The translations under genes and the position numbers were made by a program. A model generated the notes under the pieces. That model saw only the letters and a list, made by a program, of their open reading frames with translations, made no database searches and was not told the origin of the DNA. Positions 56,022-64,000 of a stretch of 64,000 bases of DNA are shown here, piece after piece; positions within the stretch are counted from its first letter, which is position 1, and the number at the start of each line of letters is the position of its first letter. The stretch is from CAWALV01 sp963782965. Lineage in GTDB: Bacteria; Actinomycetota; Actinomycetes; Acidothermales; Acidothermaceae. Where the stretch lies: the NCBI GenBank assembly GCA_963782965.1, contig CAWALV010000006.1, positions 1,488,001-1,552,000 of the forward strand. Direction: 5' to 3'.

Positions 56022-57172
56022 GTCGAGTACGCCGAGTTCTCGTGCACGTATGCGGCTGTCAGATCGGTCGTGAGGACAGTGGCGGACGCCGCGCCGGCGT
56101 GCAGGTCGATGGTGACCTCGACCCGGCGTGGCCGCATGTCGACTCCTGCACGGTCGTCGCCGACCGCAGAGCCGCGGCACACCCACACGCCGTTGAGGGC
56201 GACGTCGACCGCGTCGTCGTCGAACGTCGCGCTCGTTGTTCCCACTGCGGCCAGCACGCGTCCCCAGTTGGGGTCTTCGCCGTGTACCGCGCACTTGAAG
56301 AGGTTGTTGCGCGCCACGGCGCGCGCGACGTCGACGGCTTCGGCATCGCTCACCGCATTGCGCACCTCGATGGCGATGACCTTGCTCGCACCCTCGGCGT
56401 CCTCGATCAGCTGGGTCGCGAGAGAGGAGCACACGCGGGTGAGCGCGGTGGTCAGTTCGTCGAGGCCGGGTTCGACGCCCGATGCACCGGAGGACAGCAC
56501 CAAGACGGTGTCGTTCGTGGAGAGACAACCGTCGGAATCGATGCGTTCGAAGGTCTGTGCCGTGGCGGCACGCAGCGCCGCGTCAAGCGTGCTCGCATCG
56601 GCGACCGCATCTGTCGTGAGGACGACGAGCATCGTCGCGAGCGCCGGAGCGAGCATGCCGGCGCCTTTGGCCATGCCGCCAACGGTCCAACCGTGCGGCG
56701 AGGTGTCGGCGGCCTCCTTCGGCACGGTGTCGGTCGTCATGACGGCGCGCGCGGCAGCCTCGCCGCCGTCCGCCGAAAGGCTCTCGGCCGCTGCCCCGAT
56801 GCCCGCGAGCAAGCGCTCGACGGGAAGCTGCTGACCGATCAGACCGGTGGAGCAGACGGCGACCTCGGCAGCCGAGATCTCGAGCACCTTCGCGACTTCC
56901 TCGGCGCTTCGGTGGGCGTGCTGGAAGCCGAGCGAGCCGGTGCAGGCGTTGGCGTTGCCTGCGTTCAGGACCACGGCCGCAAGCCGGCCCGCCTTGACCA
57001 CCTGTTGCGACCACAGCACCGGCGCCGCCTTGATGCGGTTCGCCGTGAACACCCCTGCGCCGCTGAACCGAGGGCCGTCGTTGACGACGAGAGCAACGTC
57101 GCTGCGGCCGCTCGGCTTGATACCTGCGGCAACCCCCGCTGCGCGAAAGCCTCTCGCAGCTGTCACGCTCAC
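56018..57172 (-). CDS. argJ: Bifunctional ornithine acetyltransferase / N-acetylglutamate synthase
   Basis: Recycles the acetyl group between acetylornithine and glutamate and can prime the pathway. The 384-residue protein self-cleaves before a Thr; the KGAGMLAPALATML motif marks the site. It also has GFRAAGVAAGIK, LNAGNANACTG and EDPNWGRVL. I chose the GTG at 57172, which overlaps the argC stop (GTGA); a GTG two codons later is possible. The upstream frame lies on argC. Confidence 0.96.
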   Translation of the reverse strand: MSVTAARGFRAAGVAAGIKPSGRSDVALVVNDGPRFSGAGVFTANRIKAAPVLWSQQVVKAGRLAAVVLNAGNANACTGSLGFQHAHRSAEEVAKVLEISAAEVAVCSTGLIGQQLPVERLLAGIGAAAESLSADGGEAAARAVMTTDTVPKEAADTSPHGWTVGGMAKGAGMLAPALATMLVVLTTDAVADASTLDAALRAATAQTFERIDSDGCLSTNDTVLVLSSGASGVEPGLDELTTALTRVCSSLATQLIEDAEGASKVIAIEVRNAVSDAEAVDVARAVARNNLFKCAVHGEDPNWGRVLAAVGTTSATFDDDAVDVALNGVWVCRGSAVGDDRAGVDMRPRRVEVTIDLHAGAASATVLTTDLTAAYVHENSAYST

Positions 57173-58200
57173 GGCGCGACTCCCGCGATCGGCAGGCCCG
57201 CGGTCTCGTCGAGGCCGAGCGCGATATTCGCGTTCTGCACCGCCTGCCCGGCCGCGCCCTTGGTCAAGTTGTCGAGCGCGGCCAGCACCACCACGCGCCG
57301 CGCATGCTCGTCGAACCCGACCTGGAGGTGGGTGGAGTTCGAGCCGAGCGTCGCGGCGGTCTGCGGCCAGCTGCCCTCGGGCAGCAGGTGCACGAACGGC
57401 TCCGGCCCGTAGTCGGCCTCGAACGCTGCACGGACGTCGCCTCCGCCGACACCGGGCTTCGGTCGCACGGCGCAGGTGGCCAGAATCCCCCGCGGCATCG
57501 GCGCGTACAGCGGGGTGAACGACACGGTGACCGCGACACCCGCTACGGCCGACAGGTTCTGCTCGATCTCCGGTGTGTGTTGGTGCACCCCGCCCACCTT
57601 GTAGCCGGACATCGACCCCATGATCTCGCTGGCCATGAGGTGGGGTTTCGGCACGCGCCCCGCGCCGCTCGTACCGCTTGCCGCAACCACGACCGTGTCG
57701 TCGGGTTCGGCGAGGTCGTGTGCGAACAGCGGAGCAAGGGCGAGGGTGGCTGCGGTGACGTAGCAACCCGGGTTGGCGATCCGGCGACTGCCGGCGATCA
57801 GTTCACGCGCGCCCCGCAGTTCGGGCAACCCGTAGGTCCACGTGCCGGCATGCGAACCGCCGTAGAACTTGGCCCACTGGCCCGGGTCACGCAGCCGGAA
57901 ATCGGCCCCGATGTCGATGACCAGCGCTTGCTCCGGCAACGCTGCGGCGATCGCCGCGGACTGGCCGTGCGGCAGGGCCAGGAAGATGACATCGGCGCCG
58001 CTCAGTGCCGCCGGGTCCGTTGCTTCGAACACCTGCCCGGCGAGGTGCGGCAGTTGCGGATGCACAGCGGTGATCGGCTCACCGGCGTTGCTCGCCGCCG
58101 TCGCGACCGCCAACTCGAGGTCGGGATGGCCGGCAAGCAACCGCAAGAGCTCGCCCCCCGCGTAGCCACTCGCGCCCGCCACCGCCACCGCGATACCCAC
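57169..58200 (-). CDS. argC: N-acetyl-gamma-glutamyl-phosphate reductase
   Basis: The first gene of the operon; it reduces the acyl phosphate with NADPH. It has GIAVAVAGASGYAGGELLRLL (Rossmann), the catalytic Cys in RIANPGCYVTAA, and HQHTPEIEQ. I chose the GTG at 58200, 343 residues. The sequence GGAAGG lies 7 bases upstream, and the protein then starts right at the Rossmann strand. An ATG at 58224 is in frame but lies inside a likely ARG box, so it is less likely. Confidence 0.93.
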   Translation of the reverse strand: MGIAVAVAGASGYAGGELLRLLAGHPDLELAVATAASNAGEPITAVHPQLPHLAGQVFEATDPAALSGADVIFLALPHGQSAAIAAALPEQALVIDIGADFRLRDPGQWAKFYGGSHAGTWTYGLPELRGARELIAGSRRIANPGCYVTAATLALAPLFAHDLAEPDDTVVVAASGTSGAGRVPKPHLMASEIMGSMSGYKVGGVHQHTPEIEQNLSAVAGVAVTVSFTPLYAPMPRGILATCAVRPKPGVGGGDVRAAFEADYGPEPFVHLLPEGSWPQTAATLGSNSTHLQVGFDEHARRVVVLAALDNLTKGAAGQAVQNANIALGLDETAGLPIAGVAP

Positions 58201-58217
58201 GGCCACCCCTTCCGGTA

Positions 58218-58251
58218 TGAACATTCATGCAGGTTGGTGCATGACTATACA
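58218..58251 (-). promoter_or_regulatory. Paired ARG boxes and -10 element of the arg operon
   Basis: Two 14-base ARG-box-like sites, TGCATGAATGTTCA (58218-58231) and TGTATAGTCATGCA (58238-58251), have centres 20 bases apart, about two helical turns. The second contains TATAGT, a good -10 (58244-58249). ArgR bound here would block the promoter. The first overlaps an in-frame ATG. Confidence 0.75.
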
Positions 58252-58278
58252 CGAGCTCGCCGGGCTGTGCCGCGGCCG

Positions 58279-60765
58279 TCAGCCGCGAAGGACCGCTCCG
58301 GTGCGGGCCGCCGCGGTCGCCACCGCGGCATCGCGGACGGCATTGACCTCCTCGACGGTCAACGTGCGGTCCGGGGCGCGCAGGTTCAGGCGAAAGGCGA
58401 GGGAGCGATGGCCCTCCTCCACGCCGGTACCGGTGTAGACGTCGAAGAGCCGAAGCGACTCCAGCAACGGGCCGGCTCCCGATCGCAGCGCGGCTTCGAC
58501 CGCGGACGCGGGTACCGCCGCCGGCACGACCAGCGCGACGTCCGACGCAGCGAGGGGGTACGTGGAAAGGACCGGCGCCTGGGTCGGTGCCGTCTCGGTC
58601 AGCACCATGTCGAGGTCGAGCTCGGCCGCGATGGTCGGTGCCGGCAGGCCGAGCGCCTCGACGACCCGGGGATGCAACTCACCCGCGTGCCCGACGACGG
58701 CTCCGTCGCGGCGAAGGACGGCGCAGCGCCCCGGGTGCCACGGCGCATGCTCGGCGTCGGCCGCGACGTCGAGTTCGGCTCCGCCGGCACGTGCGACCAG
58801 GCGCACCGACTCCACCGCGTCGGCCCAGCTGACGGGCCGGCCCGGCCCCCACCATCCCGACCGTTCCCACTGACCGGCCGCGACCAGCGCGAGGCGCCTG
58901 GGCTGGCGCGGCAGCGCCGCGTCGAGCGCGGCGACCTGCGCGGCATCAGGCGGCCGATCGACCGGGAGGACGGGCGGACGCGGCAGCGGCCCGTCGTCCA
59001 TTCGGAACACGACGCCCGACTCGAACAGGGCGACGTCGAGCAGCCCACGGGAGAGGTTGCGTCTCAGCGCGGCGAGCAAGCCGGGAAGGAGGGTGGTGCG
59101 CAGGAACGGTTGGTCGTCGGAGAGCGGGTTGGCCAGCCGCACCCCGCGCCGCCGAGGATCGTCGACCGCGAGCATCAGTGCATCGAGCTCGGCAGCGCCG
59201 ACGAACGGGTACGTCTGCGCCTCGACGAACCCGGCAGCGGCAAGCGCCGTCTCGGCGCGACGACGCGCGCGCTGGAACTCGCTCAAGCCACCGCTTGCCG
59301 GCGGGGCCGGCAAGACGGAGGGGATTCGGTCGTAGCCGACGAGCCGCGCGACTTCTTCGACCAGGTCGTAAGGATCGCGCAGATCGTTGCGCCAGGACGG
59401 AACCTGCACGGCGAGGACGGGTTCGGGTGCGCCGCCTTCGACCGACACCGCACACCCGATGGCGGTCAGCGCCCCGATCACTTCGTCGCGCGTGTAGGGC
59501 ACGCCGACGACACGTGCCGGCAAGTCGGCCGGGATGCGCAGCATCGGAGGAGTCAACGGCGTCCCGACATCGGTCGCAGTGTCGTCGACCTTCGCCTTGC
59601 CGTGCTCTGCCAGCAGGCTGACCGTGCGCTGGGCGGCGACCGCTGCGAGCGCGGGGTCGACGCCGCGCTCGAACCGCCGCGAAGCCTCGCTGAGCAACTG
59701 GTGCCGGCGGGCGGCGCGCGAGACCACGGACGGCGTGAAGTGCGCTGCCTCGATCACGATGTCGCTCGTCGCAGAACCGATCTCGGTGGAAGCGCCGCCC
59801 ATGACACCGGCGACCCCGATCGCGCCGCTGTCGTCGGCGATGACGAGGTCATCGACGTGCAGGTCGCGCGAGCTGCCGTCGAGAGTTCGCACCTGCTCGC
59901 CCGGGGCGGCGCGGCGGACCACGATCGGACCGCGCAGGGCGGCGCGGTCGTAGGCATGCAGCGGCTGGCCGAGTTCGAGCATCACGTAGTTGGTGACGTC
60001 GACGGCCAGGCTCACGCTCCGCATCCCCGCGATCTCCAGCCTGCGCACCATCCACGCCGGTGCTTGCGCCGTGGCATCGAGACCGGTGACGCTTCGCGCC
60101 ACGAACCGGTCGCACCCGACCGGATCGTCGATGCGTACCGGCCAGGCCGGCCCGGTCGGGGCCGGCAGGTCGATCGCGGCCGGGTCACGAAACGCCACGC
60201 CGTAAGCCGCAGCGAGGTCGCGCGCGATGCCACGCGCGGACATGCCGTACCCGCGGTCGGGAGTCACGCCGACGTCGATGACAGCTTCGCCCAGGCCGAG
60301 CGCCGCGGCGGCGTCGGCCCCGACCGGAAGGCTCGGATCGACCACCAGGATGCCGGTGTGCTCGTCACCGATGCCGAGCTCGCGGACCGAGCAGATCATG
60401 CCGTCGCTCACGTGCCCGTACGTCTTGCGCGCACCGATCTCGAACCCACCCGGCAACACGGTGCCCGGAAGCGCGACGACGACGCGGTCGCCGACGGCGA
60501 AGTTCAGTGCGCCACACACGATGCCGCGCAGGGGCGCGTCGGGCGCCACGCGAACCTGGCACCACCGGATCGTCTTGCCGTTCTTCTGCGGCTCATCGAC
60601 GAAGTCGACGACCTCACCGATGACGAGCGGGCCGGAGACCGCGCCGACCGTCTCGACCGATTCGATCTCGAAGCCGATCTCGATCAGCCGGGTGGCGACG
60701 TCGTGCGCGTCGACCGAGGCAGGGACGTCGGCGAGCTCGCGCAACCACGACAGCGGAAGGCGCAC
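58279..60765 (-). CDS. pheT: Phenylalanine-tRNA ligase beta subunit
   Basis: An 828-residue subunit. It has an OB-fold tRNA-binding region near residues 40-150 (VIGEVVDFVDEPQKNGKTIRWCQVRV), the B3/B4 editing domain (SVTGLDATAQAPAWMVRRL, LALDVTNYVMLELGQPLHAYD), B5 and a ferredoxin-like C-terminal domain (SDVALVVPAAVPASAVEAAL). I chose the GTG at 60765 (VRLPLSWLRELADV), one base after the pheS stop. The in-frame frame to 60834 overlaps pheS. Confidence 0.96.
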   Translation of the reverse strand: MRLPLSWLRELADVPASVDAHDVATRLIEIGFEIESVETVGAVSGPLVIGEVVDFVDEPQKNGKTIRWCQVRVAPDAPLRGIVCGALNFAVGDRVVVALPGTVLPGGFEIGARKTYGHVSDGMICSVRELGIGDEHTGILVVDPSLPVGADAAAALGLGEAVIDVGVTPDRGYGMSARGIARDLAAAYGVAFRDPAAIDLPAPTGPAWPVRIDDPVGCDRFVARSVTGLDATAQAPAWMVRRLEIAGMRSVSLAVDVTNYVMLELGQPLHAYDRAALRGPIVVRRAAPGEQVRTLDGSSRDLHVDDLVIADDSGAIGVAGVMGGASTEIGSATSDIVIEAAHFTPSVVSRAARRHQLLSEASRRFERGVDPALAAVAAQRTVSLLAEHGKAKVDDTATDVGTPLTPPMLRIPADLPARVVGVPYTRDEVIGALTAIGCAVSVEGGAPEPVLAVQVPSWRNDLRDPYDLVEEVARLVGYDRIPSVLPAPPASGGLSEFQRARRRAETALAAAGFVEAQTYPFVGAAELDALMLAVDDPRRRGVRLANPLSDDQPFLRTTLLPGLLAALRRNLSRGLLDVALFESGVVFRMDDGPLPRPPVLPVDRPPDAAQVAALDAALPRQPRRLALVAAGQWERSGWWGPGRPVSWADAVESVRLVARAGGAELDVAADAEHAPWHPGRCAVLRRDGAVVGHAGELHPRVVEALGLPAPTIAAELDLDMVLTETAPTQAPVLSTYPLAASDVALVVPAAVPASAVEAALRSGAGPLLESLRLFDVYTGTGVEEGHRSLAFRLNLRAPDRTLTVEEVNAVRDAAVATAAARTGAVLRG

Positions 60766-60766
60766 C

Positions 60767-61876
60767 TCAGGCCTCCGCCCCGAGCGCGAGAGCGAAGCGG
60801 ACGTCTCCTTCGACGACATCGCGCATGTCGCCACCGCCGTGCCGGGAGAGCAGCGTGCGGTCGATGCCCATGCCGAAGGCGAACCCGGTGTACTCCTGCG
60901 GGTCGACGCCGCACGCGATCAGCACGCGTGGGTTGACCATGCCGCAGCCGCCCCACTCGATCCAGCCTTCGGAACGGCAGGTGCGGCACGGGTTCGCCGG
61001 GTCACCGACCGACGCGCCGTGGCAGACCCAGCAGCGCAGATCCATCTCGGCGGAGGGCTCGGTGAAGGGGAAGAAGTGCGGCCGCAACCGGGTGACCACG
61101 CCCTCGCCGAACATCGCGCGCGCGAACGCATCGAGCGTGCCGCGCAGGTGCGCCATGGTGAGGCCACGGTCGACCGCGAGCCCCTCGACCTGGTTGAAGA
61201 CCGGCGTGTGCGTCGCGTCGAGCTCGTCGGTGCGATACGTACGCCCGGGGCACACGACATAGACCGGCGGTCGGTGCGAGAGAAGCGTGCGCGCCTGTAC
61301 GGGAGACGTGTGCGTGCGCAGCACCACACCGCTGTCGGGCGACTCGACGAAGAAGGTGTCCTGCATCGCGCGGGCGGGGTGGTCGGGCTGGAAGTTGAGC
61401 GCGTCGAAGTTGAACCACTCGGCTTCTGCTTCGGGCCCCTCGGCGACTCCCCAGCCCAGTGCGACGAACACATCGACGATCCGGTCGGCGAGCGTGCTCA
61501 ACGGATGCCGCACGCCCGGCGGCCGGCGGTCCCACGGCAGGGTGACGTCGACGGCTTCCTCTACGAGGATCCGGGCATCACGCTGCGCGAGCAGTTCCGT
61601 CTCTCGCTCGGCCAGGGCGGCGTTCACGGCTGCGCGCGCCTGACCAACCCGACGTCCGGCGTCGGCTTTCGCCTGCGGCGGCAGCGTCCCGATCTCGCGG
61701 TTGGCCAACGCGAGTGGCGAACGATCGCCGGCGTGCGCCAGCCGCGCCGCCCGCAGCTCGTCGAGGTCGGACGCCGCGGCGATGGCCGCCAACGCGTCGT
61801 CGCGATAGCTCTCGACTTCCTCGGCGTGCAACGGCGTCACCTCGACCGGGTCGTAGTCGCTGTTGGGTGCGGACAT
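60767..61876 (-). CDS. pheS: Phenylalanine-tRNA ligase alpha subunit
   Basis: The catalytic subunit of 369 residues. It has an N-terminal coiled coil, motif 2 at AMQDTFFVE and RTHTSPVQART, CPGRTYRTDELDATHTPVFNQ and GWIEWGGCGMVNPRVL. Motif 3 is near the C-terminus (GFAFGMGIDRTLLSRHG). A Cys-rich patch (CWVCHGASVGDPANPCRTC) precedes motif 2b, as usual. The ATG at 61876 is preceded by a TAGACT -10-like sequence (about 61920). Confidence 0.97.
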   Translation of the reverse strand: MSAPNSDYDPVEVTPLHAEEVESYRDDALAAIAAASDLDELRAARLAHAGDRSPLALANREIGTLPPQAKADAGRRVGQARAAVNAALAERETELLAQRDARILVEEAVDVTLPWDRRPPGVRHPLSTLADRIVDVFVALGWGVAEGPEAEAEWFNFDALNFQPDHPARAMQDTFFVESPDSGVVLRTHTSPVQARTLLSHRPPVYVVCPGRTYRTDELDATHTPVFNQVEGLAVDRGLTMAHLRGTLDAFARAMFGEGVVTRLRPHFFPFTEPSAEMDLRCWVCHGASVGDPANPCRTCRSEGWIEWGGCGMVNPRVLIACGVDPQEYTGFAFGMGIDRTLLSRHGGGDMRDVVEGDVRFALALGAEA

Positions 61877-61962
61877 GCGCGTTCAAGCCTGAAATCTCTC
61901 GGGTGGACTCGGACAGCCTGCAGTCTAGGGGTGGGGTCGGCGCGCCGCGCGCCTCGCTTCGG

Positions 61963-63018
61963 TCAGCGCGCGAACGGCGGAGTGCCGTCGGGAAAGACGA
62001 CCTGGAACCGCGCGCCGTGGTCGGACGCGTCACCGATGATGACCTGACCACCGTGTGCCTCGACGAGGCCCTTCACGATGTAGAGGCCGAGCCCGGTGCC
62101 GCCGCGACGGCCCGCGCGCCAGAACCGGCGAAACACCAGGTTGCGTATCTCGGCGGGTACGCCTTCGCCCTCGTCGCTGACCGTGATCGCGACGCCCGAA
62201 CCGGCGGCTTCGATCGCGATCCGGACCCCACCGCTGCCGTGCCGGATCGCGTTGTCGACGAGGTTGGAAAGCACCTGGTCGAACTTGTCGGGGTCGATCC
62301 AGACTTCGGGCAGCTCGCCCGAACTCGTCACCGTGAAGCGCTCAGCGGCCTCCCCCGCGGCGACCCTGCCCTGCACGGCACGGTGTGCAGCCTGGACGAC
62401 GTCGATCACCTGCTTGCGCAGCTCGAGCCGGTCGGCGTCGATGCGCGATACGTCGAGCAGTTCGCTGATCAGACGCGTGACCCGGTCGGCGTCTGCGTTC
62501 ACGGTTTGCAGCATCAACTTCCGCTGCTCGTCGTTGAAACGGTCCCACTTGTTCAGCAGCGTGGCGGTGAAGCCCTTGACGCTGGTGAGTGGCGAACGGA
62601 GTTCGTGCGCAACCGTCGAGACGAGGTCGGCGCGGTCGCGATCGGCTCGCTCCCGTTCGCCGGCGCCCCGAAAGCTGATGATCAACCGGTTGACCGGGCC
62701 ACCTTGTCGATCTCGCACATACCGAGCGGTCACATAGATCTCGCGCTCGTCGGGCAGGGTGAGGCGGCGCTCGGGTTGGCCGGTTCTGATGGAGAGTCCG
62801 TCGTAGGGGCAGGTCCAGGACCACCAGTCGCGCCCAACCGAATCGCTCACCGGCAAGACCTCGCGGTAGTCGCGGCCGACGGCGTCATCGGCCGGTCGCC
62901 GGAGCAGCTTCGCGCCCGCTGCGTTGAGCAGCACGACGTGGCCGTGTTCGTCGGCGATCAGCAACCCGTCAGGGAGAAGGTCGAATGCCGCTTTCTCGTG
63001 CTCGATCTCGGGCGACAT
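61963..63018 (-). CDS. PAS-domain sensor histidine kinase, orphan
   Basis: A cytoplasmic, membrane-free 351-residue kinase. A PAS-like domain (FDLLPDGLLIADEHGHVVLLNAAGAKLL) and PAC region fill residues 1-115. The HisKA box STVAHELRSPLTSVKGF has the phosphorylated His138. HATPase_c motifs follow: N box DNAIRHG, G1 SDEGEGVP, F box FRRFWRAG and G2 GGTGLGLYIVKG. No response regulator gene is next to it. The WWSWTCPYDG segment is an unusual aromatic patch in the PAS region. The ATG at 63018 has GAAGGAGGC upstream. The signal is unknown. Confidence 0.92.
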   Translation of the reverse strand: MSPEIEHEKAAFDLLPDGLLIADEHGHVVLLNAAGAKLLRRPADDAVGRDYREVLPVSDSVGRDWWSWTCPYDGLSIRTGQPERRLTLPDEREIYVTARYVRDRQGGPVNRLIISFRGAGERERADRDRADLVSTVAHELRSPLTSVKGFTATLLNKWDRFNDEQRKLMLQTVNADADRVTRLISELLDVSRIDADRLELRKQVIDVVQAAHRAVQGRVAAGEAAERFTVTSSGELPEVWIDPDKFDQVLSNLVDNAIRHGSGGVRIAIEAAGSGVAITVSDEGEGVPAEIRNLVFRRFWRAGRRGGTGLGLYIVKGLVEAHGGQVIIGDASDHGARFQVVFPDGTPPFAR

Positions 63019-63070
63019 CGCCTGCCTCCTTCACACGGAGCGGGTCGTTGGCAGCTGACCGCGACAGACT

Positions 63071-63082
63071 ACGCATCGATGC
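63071..63082. promoter_or_regulatory. 12-bp palindrome in the histidine kinase leader
   Basis: CGCATCGATGCG is a perfect palindrome about 53 bases upstream of the kinase start, adjacent to a TAGTCT -10-like hexamer. It could be an operator. Confidence 0.45.
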
Positions 63083-63172
63083 GATGTCGGCCAGAAGGCG
63101 CATCCCCGACCCTACCGGCGGCCGGCCGGAGCCAGGCGATCGAGCAGGCGGGATTTCTGCCGCCCGTCGCCG

Positions 63173-64000
63173 TCAGTCACTCGGCCTGCGTCGCTGGGCG
63201 CGCGCGGATGCGTAGAGGCAGACCGCGGCCGCCGCCGCCAGGTTGAGGCTCTCGGCCCTGCCATGGATAGGAACCCGAACGGCGGCATCGGCGAGCCGCA
63301 CCACGTCGTCGGGAAGGCCCCACGCCTCGTTGCCGAAGACCCACGCGGTCGGAGCAGCCAGTGTGGGTTCCATCGCATCGAGATCAGTCGGCGCCGAACC
63401 GTCTGCGGCGAGGATCTGCAGCCCCGCCGCACGCACCATCGCCAGTGCGTCACTCGTCGCCACGCCGGTGACGAGCGGCAGGTGGAACAGGCTGCCGACC
63501 GATGCGCGCACGCACTTGCCGTTGTAGGGATCGACGCTCCCGTCGGCGAAGAGGACGCCGTCGGCACCGGCGGCGTCGGCAGTGCGCACGACCGTGCCCG
63601 CGTTGCCTGGGTCGCGCACGGCAGCGAGGACGACGAGCAGCCGGGGCGCGGTCGCGATGAGCTCCGCAAGACCGATGTCGCGCCGTTCGCAAACGGCGAC
63701 AATGCCCTGCGGCGTCACGGTCTCGGACAGCTCGGCAAGCACCCGGCCGCTGGCGCGTCGCACCGGGATGCCGAGGCGAACGGCTCGATCGACAAGCTCA
63801 GCGCAGCGCTCCTGTGCCGGCCCGCTGACGAAGAGCTCGCGAACGCCGCGCCCGGCCGGGCTTGCGGCATCGGCCAACGCCTCGGCGACGGCCTGGGCAC
63901 CTTCTGCGAGGAAGAGCGAGTCCTGCTCCCGGTACGCCCGCTTGGTCAGCCGGCGCGCGGCTTTCACGACCGGCGCGCGGACGTCGGTCAGCTCATCCGC
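63173..64000 (-). CDS. TrmH/SpoU-family RNA 2'-O-methyltransferase, N-terminus cut by window edge
   Basis: A SPOUT-class methyltransferase. The substrate-binding N-domain has VKAARRLTKRAYREQDSLFLAEG, followed by the SPOUT motif 1 AAVRDPGNAGTVVRTADAAGA, motif 2 WVFGNEAWGLPDD and motif 3 VPIHGRAESLNLAAAAAV, which form the trefoil-knot SAM site. The Rv1644/TsnR homologue lies at this place upstream of pheST. A GTG at 63967 would start at VKAARRL, but the frame stays open to the window edge with a family-like ADELTDVRAPVV, so the true start is probably beyond 64000. Confidence 0.92.
   Translation of the reverse strand, partial: ADELTDVRAPVVKAARRLTKRAYREQDSLFLAEGAQAVAEALADAASPAGRGVRELFVSGPAQERCAELVDRAVRLGIPVRRASGRVLAELSETVTPQGIVAVCERRDIGLAELIATAPRLLVVLAAVRDPGNAGTVVRTADAAGADGVLFADGSVDPYNGKCVRASVGSLFHLPLVTGVATSDALAMVRAAGLQILAADGSAPTDLDAMEPTLAAPTAWVFGNEAWGLPDDVVRLADAAVRVPIHGRAESLNLAAAAAVCLYASARAQRRRPSD

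Noticed and set aside
57304..60936. A 1210-codon open frame on the plus strand, opposite argC and pheT
   Set aside because: It has the composition of a GC-biased antisense frame, no conserved domains and no ribosome site. The minus strand holds pheT and argC with full motif sets.
60227..62047. A 606-codon plus-strand frame opposite pheS and part of pheT
   Set aside because: The protein is low complexity and has no family motif. pheS is intact on the other strand.

Overview
The window is a contiguous, gene-dense stretch of a high-GC actinobacterial chromosome. Codon positions are strongly GC-biased, GTG starts are common, neighbouring genes often overlap by 1-8 bases, and almost every gene lies on the minus strand. 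Gene order follows the mycobacterial Rv1822-Rv1832, Rv1688-Rv1713 and Rv1644-Rv1659 blocks (recognised from memory). Extra envelope genes and a complete arg operon of the argCJBDFRGH type suggest a non-mycobacterial actinomycete, perhaps near Frankiales, Nakamurellales or Jatrophihabitantales. The order cannot be fixed from this sequence alone. I see no prophage, insertion sequence or CRISPR array.

Layout on the minus strand from left to right. 1-10.8 kb: gcvP (cut by the left edge) behind a tandem glycine riboswitch, two MerR regulators around a DUF151 nuclease, a GarA-like FHA protein, gcvH, the DUF881/Sbp/DUF881 membrane trio, a ManC-like nucleotidyltransferase with a degenerate mutase domain, and a PgsA-like phosphatidyltransferase. 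10.9-16.7 kb: tRNA-Pro, der, cmk, tyrA, rluB, scpB. 16.8-24.7 kb: scpA, a site-2-protease-like membrane protein without HExxH, a small ribbon-helix-helix-like protein, parA, xerD, ald, a Nudix hydrolase and pyrG. 24.8-33 kb: an envelope cluster of an alkaline-phosphatase-like membrane protein, a GT4 glycosyltransferase, a MurJ-like flippase, a MraY-like protein, SteB/MctB and SteA. 33-42 kb: recN, nadK, tlyA, an Asp-rich small protein, a HAD phosphatase, TPR proteins, an SSB-like protein, and the only two plus-strand genes (an SCP2-domain protein and a DUF1015 protein). 42.1-47.7 kb: one complete rRNA operon (16S-23S-5S, no spacer tRNA) with two promoter-like sites, processing stems and a terminator hairpin. 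47.7-58.3 kb: tyrS, mpg and the arginine operon with paired ARG boxes before argC. 58.3-64 kb: pheT, pheS, an orphan PAS histidine kinase and a TrmH-family rRNA methyltransferase cut by the right edge.

Most genes are housekeeping. The less understood parts are the chromosome-organisation cluster (XerD, ParA, RHH-like protein, pseudo-S2P, ScpA, ScpB) and the envelope cluster, which has the three enzyme classes expected for building and flipping a lipid-linked glycan next to the SteAB division proteins. Small-scale structures also stand out: a 27-bp palindromic repeat that multiplies the start codon of a DUF881 gene, in-frame minisatellites in scpB and DUF881, and several start-site corrections where an automatic start coincides with a promoter element or operator.
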